Source of the DNA: Proteles cristata cristata
Lineage: Eukaryota > Chordata > Mammalia > Carnivora > Hyaenidae
DNA: 64,000 nt
Reading direction: 5' to 3'
Assembly (NCBI GenBank): GCA_017311185.1
Contig: JAESUZ010003382.1
Coordinates: 124,001-188,000 of the forward strand
This document shows, piece by piece, positions 33,631-46,662 of this stretch. Position 1 is the first letter of the stretch; every line of letters begins with the position of its first letter. The notes beneath the pieces are model-generated. The model had not been told where the DNA came from. It saw nothing but the letters and a program-made list of their open reading frames with translations, and ran no database searches. Both the position numbers and the translations under genes were made by a program.

Positions 33631-34068
33631 CAACACACACATGCACACCACACACATCGTGTACACACCACACCACACCATACAGACCACACACCCACCA
33701 CATGCACCCGCAATATCACACACACACATATACAAACCACTCACATGCATACCACATACTACACACACACAACATGCATCTCACAGACACCACACCACAC
33801 CATACACACTACATACACACACTCCCCACACACACACCGCATACTACATACCATACAGACACTTGACTAGCGTACACACAGACACCACACCACACACAGT
33901 CACCACATATCACACACATATCCTACATGCACACCACATACCATACACATACCCTACATGCACACCATATACCACACACACACACACACACACACCCATG
34001 AACACCATATACAACACACACATACACACAATACACATATACCCCACTAATGCACACACATAGACACA
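33631..34068. repeat. AC-rich cryptic satellite, about 440 bp
   Basis: The + strand is dominated by CACA, CACC, CATA and ACATGC words with very few G residues. Local higher-order repeats include variants of CATACACACC and ACATGCACACCA. A pure (AC)n run lies at 33974-33992. Long open frames on both strands through it (for example 33530-34063) encode His/Thr- or Val/Cys-rich low-complexity strings and are not genes. Confidence 0.92.
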
Positions 34069-34523
34069 GAGTAAAACTATAAAATGTTCCTGGACACTGT
34101 ACCAACACCACTGAGAAGTCAAATCAGTTAAGGTGATTTGTACACTCGTCCTGCCATTGATGTCTCCTCCATGTCCCTCAGATGTGGACAGATATTAAGT
34201 TATTAACTTGAGAAAGTCCTAAAGTCTCCATCTCAGCCATATGGCCAGATGCTATACCTCTCCTTGGTATACCCAGTTTTCATTACTAGCTCTAAACCTC
34301 TCATGAGCCTGCATCATTTACCTGATCCTTTATTTCACAATCTTTCAATCTAAAACTCATCGTACAGAATGTGAAACTAAAAACTTATACACACACATAT
34401 CAAAAGATAAAACCTTTGAAATTTTACGAACATAATTGCTGTGTGGCTAACTATAATCTGGAAGAAACATACTTTATAACAAATAGAAGTATGCTTTTCT
34501 TAAAAAATTAACAGAGCTTTAAA
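34069..34523. other. Unique sequence
   Basis: No gene or nameable repeat was seen. Confidence 0.5.
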
Positions 34524-34763
34524 GAATTCCTGTAGCAAGGGGTGCCTGGGTGGCTCAGTCGGTTGAGCTTCCAATTTAGGCTCAGGTCATGATCCCATAG
34601 TTCGTGGGTTAGAGCCCCATGTCAGGCTCTGTGCTGACAGCTCAGAGCCCGGAGCCTGCTTCCAATTCTGGGTGTCCCTCTCTGCCCCTCCTCATGATCT
34701 GTCTCGCTCTCAAAAATAAATAAATGTTAAAAATTTTTTTTTGAAAAGGAATTTCTGCAGCAA
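34524..34763 (+). mobile_element. CAN-SINE, sense, 15-bp target duplication
   Basis: GAATTCCTGTAGCAA (34524-34538) and GAATTTCTGCAGCAA (34749-34763) differ at two bases and flank a sense SINE with head GGGGTGCCTGGGTGGCTCAG. The CT-rich middle is shorter than in neighbouring copies. Confidence 0.93.
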
Positions 34764-35649
34764 TGATGACGAAGAGGTGAGGTAACAGTACGCTCTCGTA
34801 AGATATATGTTTGAAAACAATATTCATTCTATTTTGAGAGTTTGATATATGTTAGGAAATCACATACTCCACTTGTCACTTCAAACAGCCACCAGTAGAG
34901 GGAGTAAATAATTTAAAAATCAAATTAATTTTTATCTATTTTATTTTTAACTTATAGTATAAGGGTCTACCTATTTCCGTAAACTATCTGGATTTAAAAG
35001 GTCACTAATGTAACTTATGCAAGATCAACAACTAATTGGAAGCACAGAACAACATAAAATAACTATAAATGTAATTTGTAAATCTCTTCCCGATCTAAAG
35101 CATAATCACAGTGTTAGGAAAGGACAGGGCCTGGGACCCAACAAACACTAATTGTGCTTTTCGTGCACATGTTCTTTCCAACTTGGAGACTCAGGAAAAG
35201 CCCCTCAACTTCCCGAAGGTTCATATTTCATGCCTTCGAGATGGAAATAGTAACTCACAGAGTCAGGGTACTGCAGAGCATCCCTGAGGGGATAAGATAC
35301 GATGATGTATGTCAGGAAGTTAGTACCAATAAGTATGAGGGCTTTTTAACTCATAAGACTTCCAACCTAGGTGTGATCCTCCTCAGAAAGAACTTAAGCC
35401 CCGCCCCCTGAAGACATCCCTCGTTTCTGGATCCAGTTCTCAGTGGCCACAACCCTATCTCATGGAGTTGTCAACATATATCAAACTTCCCTATGGGGTT
35501 TACTAACTGAAGGGACATAGGGGGTTGAAGAGAGAAAATTAAAGAAAAGTCTCTAAGTACATATGACTTTTCCAGAGATCTGATATAAAGGCACATGTGA
35601 ATCTAGATATCGATCAGTGAAGACAGTCTCAGGAACGTCCCCTATTCTT
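34764..35649. other. Unique sequence
   Basis: No gene or nameable repeat. The frame 35154-35411 has no recognised product. Confidence 0.5.
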
Positions 35650-35854
35650 TTTTAAAAAGTTTATTTACTTATTGAAAGAGAGAGAGAGAGAGAGCAGGGA
35701 GAGGCAGGAAGAGAGGGAGGCATAGAATCCGAAGCAGGCTCCAGGCTCTGAGCTGTCAGCACAGAGCCTGATGTGGGGCTCAAAATCACAACCTGAGAGA
35801 TCATGACCTGAGCCAAAATCTGATGTTTAACAGACTGAGCCACCCAGGCGCCCC
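35650..35854 (-). mobile_element. CAN-SINE, antisense
   Basis: A reverse-strand copy with (GA)n at 35680-35695, AGGCTCCAGGCTCTGAGCTG and head GCCACCCAGGCGCCCC. No clean target duplication was found. Confidence 0.93.
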
Positions 35855-36474
35855 ACAAGTTCTTATGTTTTTGATTCACCGTCGATAATTTCAGGCAAAG
35901 GTAGAATTAACCATCTACTCCCTGCCACTCTGCAGCTGTCACCTTGGATCACATACTACTCTCAGTGAAGTTAGATAAAATATGATCTCTCTTATTTCCT
36001 TACGCAATTTCCTTAAAAAATATGACATTCACATTTTGGAAATATTTCTTAACTGTCACAAATCAATAATTTACAGTTATTTATAACAGATTAAAGATAA
36101 AAATCAATATTTGTAATAGATAAAAGTTTATTATTTATAAACGTTCTTTTAACAGATAAACAAAAATTAAAGGGTATTGTTGCTTTTATGTTCAATTTAT
36201 TTTTTAAGTCACTGTGATCAGTCCCATCAATAAATATTAAAGACGACCAGTATACTTTGTTAACCGTTGACTTATTTTTTGGTTCATGTGTTCTGGTGTT
36301 GAAGGGTCCAAATATTAAGGTAGGAGGAATGACAGCCACATTTCTTTTAAGTCCCCAAATCAATAAGCATAGCCATAGGAAACACTCAATAAACAATTAA
36401 CTTTGCACAGTATTTCTCCTAGACCCAGTTCAGTAAAAGGATTCCCACATCTGGTGAATTCCTCAAGTCAGTTT
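35855..36474. other. Unique AT-rich sequence
   Basis: No gene or nameable repeat. The antisense frame 36091-36396 has no recognised product. Confidence 0.5.
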
Positions 36475-36726
36475 AAGATTCACACTAGAGGGATACCTGG
36501 ATGACTCAGTCAGTTGAGTGTCTGACTTCAGTTCAGGTCACAATCTCCTGGTTTGTGAGTTCGAGCCCTGCGTCGGGCTCTGTGCTTACCACTAGCTCAG
36601 AGCCTGGAACCTGCTTCAGATTCTGTGTCTCCCTCTCTCTCTACCCCTCCCCTGCTCACACTCTGTCTCTGTCTCTCGAAGATAAATAAACATTAAAAAT
36701 TAAAAAAAAAAAAAGATTCAGAGTAG
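36475..36726 (+). mobile_element. CAN-SINE, sense, imperfect target duplication
   Basis: AAGATTCACACTAG (36475-36488) and AAGATTCAGAGTAG (36713-36726) flank a sense SINE with a mutated head (GGATACCTGGATGACTCAGT) and a clear CTCAGAGCCTGG block and A-rich tail. Confidence 0.92.
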
Positions 36727-39029
36727 AAAACTTCTGCTGGTTTTATGAGACTAAGAGCAACGAGATGTTCCTTCTGATTGATCAGAACCCCCCCCTTGTT
36801 TCATCGATCACGGGAACAGCATTCTCCTGGTGTACACCCCCAGTGACCTGCGGGAAGGCACCATAGAACAGAATGCCAGCAGGAGACAGACACAGGTGCA
36901 GCATAGGATAGAGGATGCTTAAGGGCTGGAGGACACTGTAACGGTGCAAAGGAAGCAGAGTAAAGGCTCCTGATATGAAGGGAGACACAGGGCCTCACTG
37001 TATGACATGCACAAAAAGAGCACCTTATAATTGCACTTCCTCCACTAGTCTTTATAACCTCACGTGACTCTCTTTTGTGTATTATTTCTTTACTAGAATT
37101 TTCCTAGAGCAGAACATGCATTTTACTCTCTACCTAAAATCCACAGAACAATATCATATTCCTCTTATGTGCCAGACACAGTGGCAATCCCTGGAAAGCT
37201 ATAAACAAAACCATTGGTACAGGCCAGAGAGAGTCATGTGCTCCTACCCCAATTCTCAGCTGGTCAAAGCCCTATGTAGCCACTTGTGCCCAGCAAGGAA
37301 GCGCTGCTTGCCCAGGTGGTGACTGGATATGCAGTCACCAGTAGAAGAGAGCTCAAGGGCCTGTGGCCAGGAACCAAGGTTTCCAGTCCGCCAGCATGAT
37401 CTTTCACCTCCAGGATTCCACCTAAAGTACATGCTTTTACATCTCCTAAGATATGATGCTGACAGTACTTATGCTTATTACTCCTTAATGACCACCTAAA
37501 TATCAGAAGTCTTTCTGCCTATCCAAGCTTTGTCTCAGAAGTGCCACATCGTGCCTGCCCCCTGCTTAAGGAAAGGCCACCCGAGTCCCCTGGACCCAGC
37601 ACAAAGGTGGTAGGAGGTATCAGCACAGGAATCTGCAGGGGGGCATAGAGCTGGAGAAGGCTCAGAGCAGCGCAGTGATAAGAAGCTTCAATGAAGCCGC
37701 TATAAATCTTTTTAAGCTGGCATTTCTTTATACGTAAGAAAAGTCGGAGTCCCTGAGAAAAGAGAGGCTGACGTCCTAGGCATTCCCGGAGACATAAAGA
37801 CCCTGTCAGTGTTTTCGTGTTTCCTCTGATAAAATCTCACTGCCCTTTCAGGCACAAACCTTAAGCTCTGTTAGTTTGAAATGCCGAACTGTTTTATCTT
37901 TTGTGCACTCAAAACTGTTCTTCATTATGAACCAGCTCCTTCTAAAGGTCTACGCTTTTTCACTCAAGATCTGTAGGAAAATAAATAATACCGGTTCCAA
38001 GCATCTTTTGTAAGGGAATGTTCAAAAGTTTGATCAGATGCAGGCCTCTCTGCTGTGACACAGGAAACCTCTGACTGCATCGCACTATCCAAACATGTTT
38101 CTCCCGTTTCTTGGTTTGTGTGGGGAAATCAGGACTGGTTACATTGGTCGGTTTCCTATTTTGTTTCTCTTAAAGCACAATGGCATCCAGTTGTTCCCGG
38201 AGCGCTGTGTTTTGCTGTGTCTCTCTCTTATCAGTCTGCTAGAGAGGAAAAACTGTAAGGATGTTTGTGTTTGCAATAATTACGAAGGAATGCTACCTTC
38301 TATATTCTCACAGATAGCAGGAAATAGACCCACTGGCCACAATCCTAATCACTAAAATTCAGATTCCTTAAAAGCTCTATTATTTTAACTACCATTCTCT
38401 TTAAAAAAAAAAAAAGGTTAGTTGTGGAAACTTCAGGAAATGCACAGGAAATAACTGCCTGAGAAATGTTAGCCAGAATTGGGTCATATAACAACGTGCT
38501 ATGTCATAACTAACCTACAGCCAGACACTTTTATTTGACTTCCCAAACTGTCTTTGTTTGTGGGTGTTACATACCTGTAAATAAATGACTGTCACAACAC
38601 AGAGATCATGTCGTAGAAACATCATTGCTCCATTAGGCAGAGAGCCAAGACATCCAGTTAATTGTTGACTTTTCAAGGCAAGGGGAAGTGGAGAGCCGAC
38701 TCAATTATTCAGGCAATAATCTTGCTACTGAGACGATTTGTGTTTAAAGATTCTGGAGCAACTGGCCGCAGAAGCTGCCCAGAATTCACTGTTCATTTTG
38801 AGCCTGGATATCCATTTGATTCACAAGTTTACAAATACACGAGATGGTGAGGCTAGAGCCTCTGACCACTTCTCTTAAATCTTTTTGGCTGCTGCTTTGC
38901 TCTGGAAAGAGCCAGTGTAAATATGAGACATCCCTTCTGATTGTTCAAGACCCACCCAGAGGTTTGGGGATTCCCAAATCCCAGCTTCGATACTAGTGCC
39001 GGTGTGCAGGAATCTAGACACGAATTTAA
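36727..39029. other. Mostly unique sequence
   Basis: A weak antisense L2 or MIR-like block (CTTATGTGCCAGACACAGTG) occurs at about 37150-37245. A repeat-poor part at 38480-38850 has homeodomain- and TALE-like words (AATGACTGTCAC at 38585, GTTAATTGTTGAC at 38657). No coding region is supported. Confidence 0.4.
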
Positions 39030-39115
39030 AATCATAAAGTCTCAGTTTCTCTGTCTGTGAGATGGCAACAATACCACCTTTTTCTTTGGCCTAATGATAC
39101 ATTTAATTTTACATC
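39030..39115 (+). mobile_element. MIR fragment, sense
   Basis: AGTCTCAGTTTCTCTGTCTG followed by GAGATGGCAACAATACCACC resembles the central MIR segment (CCTCAGTTTCCTCATCTGTA...). Confidence 0.55.
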
Positions 39116-39299
39116 TGAACATTTCTAAATCTTGAATGAGTTATATAATTAATGTTCTATTCTTATTTTTCTTAATGAGAGAGAAAGAAAGAGTTTACAG
39201 TCCCCAGAGTACAGAAATGGATAAAATGGTCCCAACTCATGGTATTTTTGTAGAGATTTAATGAGAGAACACTTGAACTTTCATCGTCAAGTACAGACT

Positions 39300-39570
39300 A
39301 CCAAGGACATGTTAGCTGCCACAACTACTATAACCATGACAAGCATAACCACCATGGCTACAACTACCAGCCTCTCAGTCTGTTTCCTCATGTGTGAAAT
39401 AAAGGGCATAAGACACGCCTTATCTCACAGAGTTCACAGGAAATAACTTCTCTAAACTCTTTGCCAGGCACCTAGCACATAGGTGCTCATTCTGTTCACT
39501 ACCACTACTGTTCACACTTGTAACTGTGACCACCAGCACGACTACCACTCCCACAACCATTTGTATTAGG
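39300..39570 (+). mobile_element. MIR, sense, flanked by ACC/ACT-rich tracts
   Basis: CAGTCTGTTTCCTCATGTGT, TTATCTCACAGAGTTCACAG and GCCAGGCACCTAGCACATAG form a MIR core (about 39370-39515). Imperfect ACTACCA/ACCACC tracts flank it on both sides (39310-39368 and 39495-39560). Confidence 0.65.
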
Positions 39571-42212
39571 AACTACGTCCTCCTTAATCTCAAACAACTT
39601 GCAGTTGAATTATAAACCCATTAAAGCAAAATATCTCAAAGCAGGCTTTTCTTTCATTGTTATTCCATTTAGCTCAGTCGGACCCTGGAAAAAATACAGC
39701 TCACAAGGCTTAAAATCACCTAATACCATGGAGCGGACCTCTGCCTCTTTTGTCCAATGTCCTCAGTACAGAGAATGTCAATGTTACGGTGCACCGAGAA
39801 GCCTCATAGAGCACCGTACCTTCAAATGAACTGCAGAGCATCTGCCCCGGCATTGAAATAAGTACAGCTGGGAGCTCTGTCTCCTATCCTATTTCACCCT
39901 TCTCCCTAACACCACTGCTCGGACCCCAATGCACTTACACAAATATGTACACATACAAATTGGCCAGGGCTGGGGTAGGCAGCAGAGGAAATCCCAAATG
40001 AGCAGCATATGACTGATTACACAGTGTAGCTCTTCAGATGAAAAAGTAGTTTCTAGGACGCCTGTCTCCTACATGCCTTCTCTCATCACTTCTGTTCTAC
40101 CTTCTTCCTCCTCCTTCTCCTCCCTCCTCTTCTTTTACATGTTTTCAAACCTGCTCTACTCTGTCCTTTTCATAAAAGAGCTTGTCTTTAGGCCACCATA
40201 AGCACAGTGCTGTGCTTGCCTTGGTGTGAAGGGTGTTGAAAACATGTCTGATAATGTCTAACAATCAGTGAAGAAAGCACTTGGGAAAGAAGAGAAGAAT
40301 ATGAAAAGATGCTCGCTATAAGTTGTTTTATTTGTGAAAAGAAATACTTTCCTTAAAATTTCCTGTTAATGGGAACATATTCCAGGAGGACTCAGAACCT
40401 AATTGAGTAGGAAAAGATTTTAAAAAATACAGGATAAGCATAACTATGTATTTGTTTTTTCTTTCTACAGAGTCTGCAAACATACACATTATGGCTGTTT
40501 ATACTAGAGCTTCTTGGAAGGGACAGAAGTCCAGATCAGAGTAGCTTAGGTAAGGGAGGGGACAGTTAGGCAGCGTTAACAAACAACCCACAGAGGCTCC
40601 CGTCCTCTCTCTTACTCTGGCTTTCTGCTAACTGACTACAAGATCTGTCCCATGTCACTTCCTTGCTGCTACAGAGAGGCTGAGAGATTTCTGTTGTTTA
40701 TGTTCAACAATCTGAGGAAAGAACTCCAAGTATGCCTAATCGAAGCTGAGCCCTCCATTCACTTCTGGGTTTTGTAATTCATCAGATTGCTCTCCTGAGA
40801 ATTAATTGCAGTGCAAATGAACAGTACTATATTCATCTTAGTATTTTGGTATTCTCTGGAGTTCTAATAATTAAATCAAGAACTTCCATCTTTAATTATG
40901 CAAATCCATGCTTACACAAACTATTTACATTGAATTAAATGAAGTATCTCAGAAACATAACTTCTTATTTGAATCCATTTCTGTGACTCCTGGTTCTGAT
41001 CTAGGGACTAGTTCTTATGTTGCTTAATTTTCAAACATTTTTTTCCTAAATCAAGATATATATAGGAAGAGCCCCACTAAACTCAGCCAATACCATCATA
41101 ATAAATGTGTTTTTATATAATTTCTTGAAATCAAATGGCAGGGGTTAACTGTATACAGTGTGGTTTGCATGGTTTTGGAAGAAATTAAAGAAATAAAATT
41201 TTTTTAATGAAAATATAATCAGAAACCTATTGACTAAAACCAACAAAAGCGTGCTTAGCATAAGAAGCTGTGTGCGTGTTAGGAGAATGCAGCTGTGATT
41301 CTATTCACCTTAGTTATTACCAAGACAAATTAGAAGATTTTAGGTACAAAAGGTATTTTCTTTTCATTGACATCGGAGTATTAATTTCTGTCAACCATTT
41401 CTAAATATGAGATTAGTAACGATTTTGCGGGACTTATTAAAATATGGGTGAGAATACAGGATTGGCATAGGGGCAAAATGGAAGGGTAATGCTTTCTAAG
41501 TACCATGAGGGGCAGGCAGAGGAGACAGTACTGGGGAGAGGGTAGCCCCAGCTGCGCAGGAGACTGCAGCTCAGGACCATGATTAATCATATTGACTGTA
41601 CAGCCTCAAGAACTGATTTAAGTTTCTTAACCCAGCAGTAAGGAAATTATAAATCTATAGTCACTGACACGAGCTTGTTAAGCAAAACACATTTTTTTTT
41701 GACTCACTTTATTTTGTCCCGAGCACTTCCCATGTTTGCCTGGAGACACGTTATAGACCACTTACCTAAAGGTAGCTCTTGGTTGAAGGATGAAGGACCA
41801 TTTAAGGAAAATGAGGAGAAACCCAATCTCCAAGAGGGGAGGAATCAGCTTGGCAAAGGGCGTTTATTTAAATTACTAAATTACCTTTATAGTGACTTGA
41901 GGCCAGGGAGGTACTTATTTGCAAAGCTGTAATAGAATGTCTTTAGCAGGAAATCTTAAATAAGGGCAAAACCACTTCAGGACCTTGGCTGGAATTTTGA
42001 ACTATGAACATTAAGCAATCAGCAAGAAAATAATATAGCATTATTTCATTGATAGAGACTGTGCTATAAATAAACAGAAATGAAGGAAGGAAGCAGAGTG
42101 TACTTCATTGTTTGGGTACTAACTGTCCATGGCAAGGAAGAAAATAAAATAAGAAAAAATAATGATTTGCTTTAAAAGAAGAGTAATAAAGATATTCTGA
42201 AGCATCCTTTAA
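39571..42212. other. Unique sequence
   Basis: About 2.6 kb with no gene or nameable repeat. A CT/TCC-rich stretch lies at 40102-40137 and a T-run at 41692-41699. Confidence 0.45.
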
Positions 42213-42235
42213 ACACACACACACACACACACACA
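42213..42235. repeat. (AC)n microsatellite
   Basis: An uninterrupted AC run of about 11 units lies between CCTTTAA and TCATTAGC. Confidence 0.93.
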
Positions 42236-43671
42236 TCATTAGCACTTAACATCTATCAAAACTGGAAAGCAGTGGAAAAAGAAGAAGTAAAGCACATTTT
42301 TCTTTCTTAGGCTTTTTTTAGTCTCCTAGCGTTGTGGCATTAGAGCAGCAAGCTGAAATGAAAAATTCCTGCCCACCCAGTTCACCGACAATCACATGCA
42401 GTAACTACTGTGTTCTGCTATTTGCCATAATATTTAGCTCAGATGTAGTCAGAAAATCCCACTACGCACACACAAGAGTCAGCCGTAAAAAGAAACAGAT
42501 TTCCTCACATTTCTCTCTTGTGTTTGTACACAGACACACAGGAAAAGAATCTATGCGTGTTTTGACACGCATCAGTGATTTCCCTTTTATCTTACCCATT
42601 TGCTTTTCTCTTCCTTCTTTCCAAAAAGAAATTTTACTTTACTTTTACTTTTGAAGTAACTCCTGTATAAACTTGTCACCTCCCTTCTCCATCTCGACCC
42701 CCTAACCTTTTCTCCTCTCTCAAGACTCAGAACCAGGTTGTTACCTGAGTAATTCAGCAAATAACCACTCATCTCAATGGAACAGTTGTGCCCCAGAAGT
42801 GGTTCTGTTAAGTGCCGGTTTTCTTTATGTTCCTCATTAGCGTTATTAGGGATGTGGCTACTCGGGAGAGTATGATCTACTCAGGGACTCTAAATGGTGT
42901 GTTTGTGCTGCTATGCAAAGCTAAACTGTAGTAAATGTCGAACCCCCATTAACCGGTATATACAAGACTCTGAGTGAGTCCTTCACACACTGGTATTCAA
43001 CTCAGAAAACTGCGATGTGCTATGAAAACATGAATTAAGTAGAAGGCAGTCCTATACTTCCCTCTTAGATCTCTACGTTGGAAAGTCTTACACAGGATAA
43101 AAGAGAGACTACTATACGACTACTTACAATCTAACCCTCCAGTAGTTCAGGTAAATGCAAAGACTGTCATAAACTGGGAGAACTGGGAACCATCGATGGA
43201 AAAGTAGGACTTCACATGAGTCTGAAGTACAGTTTTGGGAAAGAAGACTGCATACCATGCATGGCTCCTGCCACAGGGGATTGCCTTAAAGTGACATTAC
43301 AGCCAGACTTCCGTCTTCCCAGGTAACCTTATTTGCCCATATCCTTCAGCTATCTGAGCCCACAAGGAAGTCTGAGGAACAATGAAGTTGTGTAGGAAGG
43401 AGTATGGTCGTCACTTTATGCGTATCATTATAGGGATATCAATTTCATCTCTGCTATAATCTCACTGTAAGTTTTTTGGGAGGCATTTAAAGTAATCTCT
43501 GCCTCAGTTACTTATGGATAATAACTGCATTAATACGAGTGAGTTTTAGAGGATGGATGGGTGGACAGCACAATGGTTCACAGTGCAGGGATAGAAGTCC
43601 AAATCTCTGCCAGAAACTTTCTATTCCTAGAGAAGAGAGTCTTAATTGGCATTGTAAACAGAACCTTTTTA
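42236..43671. other. Unique sequence
   Basis: No gene or nameable repeat. The sense frame 42334-42654 (106 codons) has no recognised product. Confidence 0.45.
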
Positions 43672-43884
43672 AAAAAAAAAAAGTTTTTATTTATTAACTG
43701 GAGAGAGAGAGAGAGCACAAGCAGGGAAAGTGCAGAGAGAGGGGGAGAGAGAGAATCCTCAGCAGGCTCTGCACTGTCAGAATGGAGCCAGATGCCGGGT
43801 TCGAACTCCCAAACTGTGAGATCATGACCTGACCTGAAACCAAGAGTCAGATACTTTTACCCAACTGAGCCACTCAGGTGCCCC
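43672..43884 (-). mobile_element. Older CAN-SINE, antisense
   Basis: The reverse-strand body has ACCAAGAGTCAGA, the longer variant found in older copies, and head GCCACTCAGGTGCCCC at 43869-43884. Possible worn target duplication: CCTTTTTAAAAA before and CCTTTAAAAA after. Confidence 0.88.
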
Positions 43885-44544
43885 TTTAAAAAGCTTTTAA
43901 GTAACCGAGCCCATTCTGCTTGCTCTATGCCCAACACCTACAGATGGATGAGAATGACTTATTTTAAAGATACACCGATGGGGATGGGGGTGGGGTGCAG
44001 AGTGGAGAAGTATATTCTTTGTTTCTCGTTACTCTGGCTCAGTTAAAAATTGTTTGTTTTGCATATCCCTGTATTTAATCCTCAAGAATTCTTTAAGGCC
44101 ACAGCTAAATTCCAATGCACTTTTCAATGAAATACCAGCATGTGTTCCTGCTGGACCTAAAAGCTAAGCTTGAGAATGCTTTATGATCTGAGCTCACGGT
44201 ACTTTGTGTCTACGTGATCTCTTGCTAGATGAATGTGGAAATCATATTCTTAAGCATATCTTTCAAAGATGGTTCCATTTTTTACTATAATAAATCTAAG
44301 ATTGACAGTGATTTATTAAAGATTTTTGAAATATCTATTTCCTGATATTTTTCCAGTCTTTTCTGCTTAACCTAGTTCTTCAATCTCTAAGTTGAATAAT
44401 TGGACTAGGTAAGAACATACCCACATGCCTTTCTTAGCTTTTTTCTACTGAGGGGAAAGTGGGTCAAAATGGATCCCCTTCTCATTAAAGCAGAGGATAG
44501 ATTCCTTCAGCTTCCAAAAGACAATACAGAAATAGGTATAATCA
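43885..44544. other. Unique sequence
   Basis: No gene or nameable repeat. A short GGGGATGGGGGTGGGG block lies at 43980-43995. Confidence 0.5.
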
Positions 44545-44990
44545 TTGGAACCCTTTCAGCTGGAAGTGATAAAAACTATACTCAAAATAGCATAAGGAAA
44601 AATATAAGAGACACAAATACTTGAGAATCTTTGAGTGCCATGTCATCGAAAGTCCAAGGATACATTTACTCAAGTATGGCTGGGATTCAGGGTCTTAAGA
44701 GAACTGTCAGTAAATCATGTCTTTATCCAGTGGCTCTCTTCACATGGCTGGAGGATGGCCAGTAACCAAATATTAACCTGCCACCACAGAGAGTGCCTTT
44801 CTTAATCGTTTTGGACCTGACATTCTGATTAGCACTGCCTGAGTCATATGCCCATCATGTGGCTTTTGTAGACAAGGGTTCACTTTCACTCCCAACAGAA
44901 TAATGCAGGATGTTGTTCAGATGAAATAGGGGTTCTGTTACCAAAAGGAAGGAAAAGAAAGGATAGGGAAAAACAAGATAAGTCTACTAC
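44545..44990. mobile_element. Possible mammal-wide interspersed repeat, family not named
   Basis: ACCCTTTCAGCTGGAAGTGA at the left and GGGGTTCTGTTACCAAAAGG at the right recall the two ends of a common mammalian repeat that I cannot name with confidence. Similar end blocks recur at 46040-46540. Confidence 0.35.
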
Positions 44991-45273
44991 CGTATGCACA
45001 AATTCCCAAATATGCTAGAATGTCAGTGTTCTCTCGTTAGACTTTGTGGCAGCCCCTTCTCTTCCTAAAAGTTGCATAGAATACCTTTCACCCCTTCAAT
45101 TTAAATTTTATTTTTGTTTTGAAATACCCTGAGAGAAACAGGGGTAAATGGAGTATTGTGAAATATACATTTGTTTAGAAGCTATTCAAAAGATCCATTT
45201 GTTTAGGAGCAATTTCAAAAACAACCAAAGCTCTATATGAGAATGACAACATTTTTGAGAATTTCTGAGAAAA

Positions 45274-45490
45274 TAATAGCTAACATTAATTGAGCCTTTA
45301 CTGTGTGTACATTAAGTGTAGTCTATGTGATGTAGATATACCACTTCATTTCAACTCACAACCATCCAATGATGTACATATTTATAGAGAATAAAACTGA
45401 GTCACTGAGAGATTAAGTAAATGACCCAAGTCACACAACTGAGTTGGGATTTGAATTAGTCTTAACTGCCTTAATAAAAGTCACGTCAGC
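45274..45490 (-). mobile_element. MIR, antisense
   Basis: AATAGCTAACATTAATTGAG, CACTTCATTTCAACTCACAA, GAGAGATTAAGTAAATGACC and GTTGGGATTTGAATTAGTC follow the complete antisense MIR order. Confidence 0.85.
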
Positions 45491-45626
45491 CAACAGATTA
45501 GAGATTTATGGTTTTCCTTTTTTTTTCAAGGTGGACTTTTTTTGTTTCTGGAAAATGAGAATTGAATAAATGGAATAAGCCATACCTGTAGACAAATTCT
45601 TCTTCTTCTTAGGGCCTAAAATATAT

Positions 45627-45681
45627 ATTCTAGAAAACCTTTATATATACATATATATGTATGTACACACACACACACATA
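45627..45681. repeat. TA/CA microsatellite
   Basis: TATATATACATATATATGTA is followed by a (CA)n run, a compound simple repeat. Confidence 0.88.
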
Positions 45682-46039
45682 TGGCAGACATTTCATTCTC
45701 AAGCCTTCAGTGAACTCTTCTTAACTAAACAGACCTCCCCAAAAACTCTCGTTATTGTTTAAACTATTTATTAGTCAAACTCTAAAATTAGAGTCCATGA
45801 ATATGAGCCTGTATCATTTGTAATATCTCTCTGATTATTAGAAAGACTCAGAGAATGAATTTTTCCATTTGGAGTACTGAAGTTGTAAACACATGGTTTT
45901 CTTCTTTTGCTTCAACTCCTAAACAAATCCACATGGACAGAGAAATGGCTTTATGTGGCTAGTGAGAATACCGAGTCACACTCTCTGCAGTACAGAAACA
46001 GAGCCAATCTGAATTAGCCTGGCATACCAGGCAATGGGC
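45682..46039. other. Unique sequence
   Basis: No gene or nameable repeat was seen. Confidence 0.5.
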
Positions 46040-46540
46040 AGTATTAGTTACAACTTGTTTGGTTGCAAGTAACATAGATGTAAACTTGAGCCAAAAGAGA
46101 AAAGGATCAGAGTGTTCCTCAGGATCCTGAAATGCAGATTTGAAATGGAGCCTCAGGGACAACTGAAGCCCAGGGCTTAAGTACTGTTAGGGTATGTGTT
46201 GTGTTTCAGCTTTTTGTTTTATTTGCTTATTTCTGTGTAGTGTTTTCTGCCATGCGCCTGCACACAGAAGAACACACTACCAATGTCCAAATTTATACCT
46301 TCCTCTTCAACATACCTGTCTTCTTAGTCCTGATTCCAAAATCCCAGGGACACTGAGAAGCTCACCCTGGATCAGTTGCTTACTCCTGGTCCAGTTACTC
46401 ATCACCAGGGAAAGGACTGGCGTTGGCTCAGATCTGGTCAGTCACCGACTCGTGTAAGAAAGACAGTAATACGTGTGGATGGGGGGAAGGGGCAGTTGTC
46501 AGAATAAGAGGATTCTAGCAAGTCAAAACAATAGTTATCC
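46040..46540. mobile_element. Possible second copy of the unnamed repeat at 44545
   Basis: The left block TTTGGTTGCAAGTAACATAG and right block GGGGCAGTTGTCAGAATAAG with CAAAACAATAG recall the ends of the same mammalian repeat as 44545-44990. Much of the middle is not alignable by eye. Confidence 0.3.
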
Positions 46541-46662
46541 CCAGCCCTGATCCTGCTACTTAGTTTTTATCTGATTTCTACTTACTTGGCTGAAAGGGAA
46601 CTTGAGGCCTAATTATTTTCCAAGTGTTTATATAGGTGGTACATTGCAGATTCTAAAAGGCA

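Noticed and set aside
33361..34063. Open frames of 169 and 177 codons
   Set aside because: They run through the AC-rich array and encode His/Thr/Pro low-complexity strings; the opposite strand gives Val/Cys strings. Open frames arise simply because the repeat lacks stop triplets.
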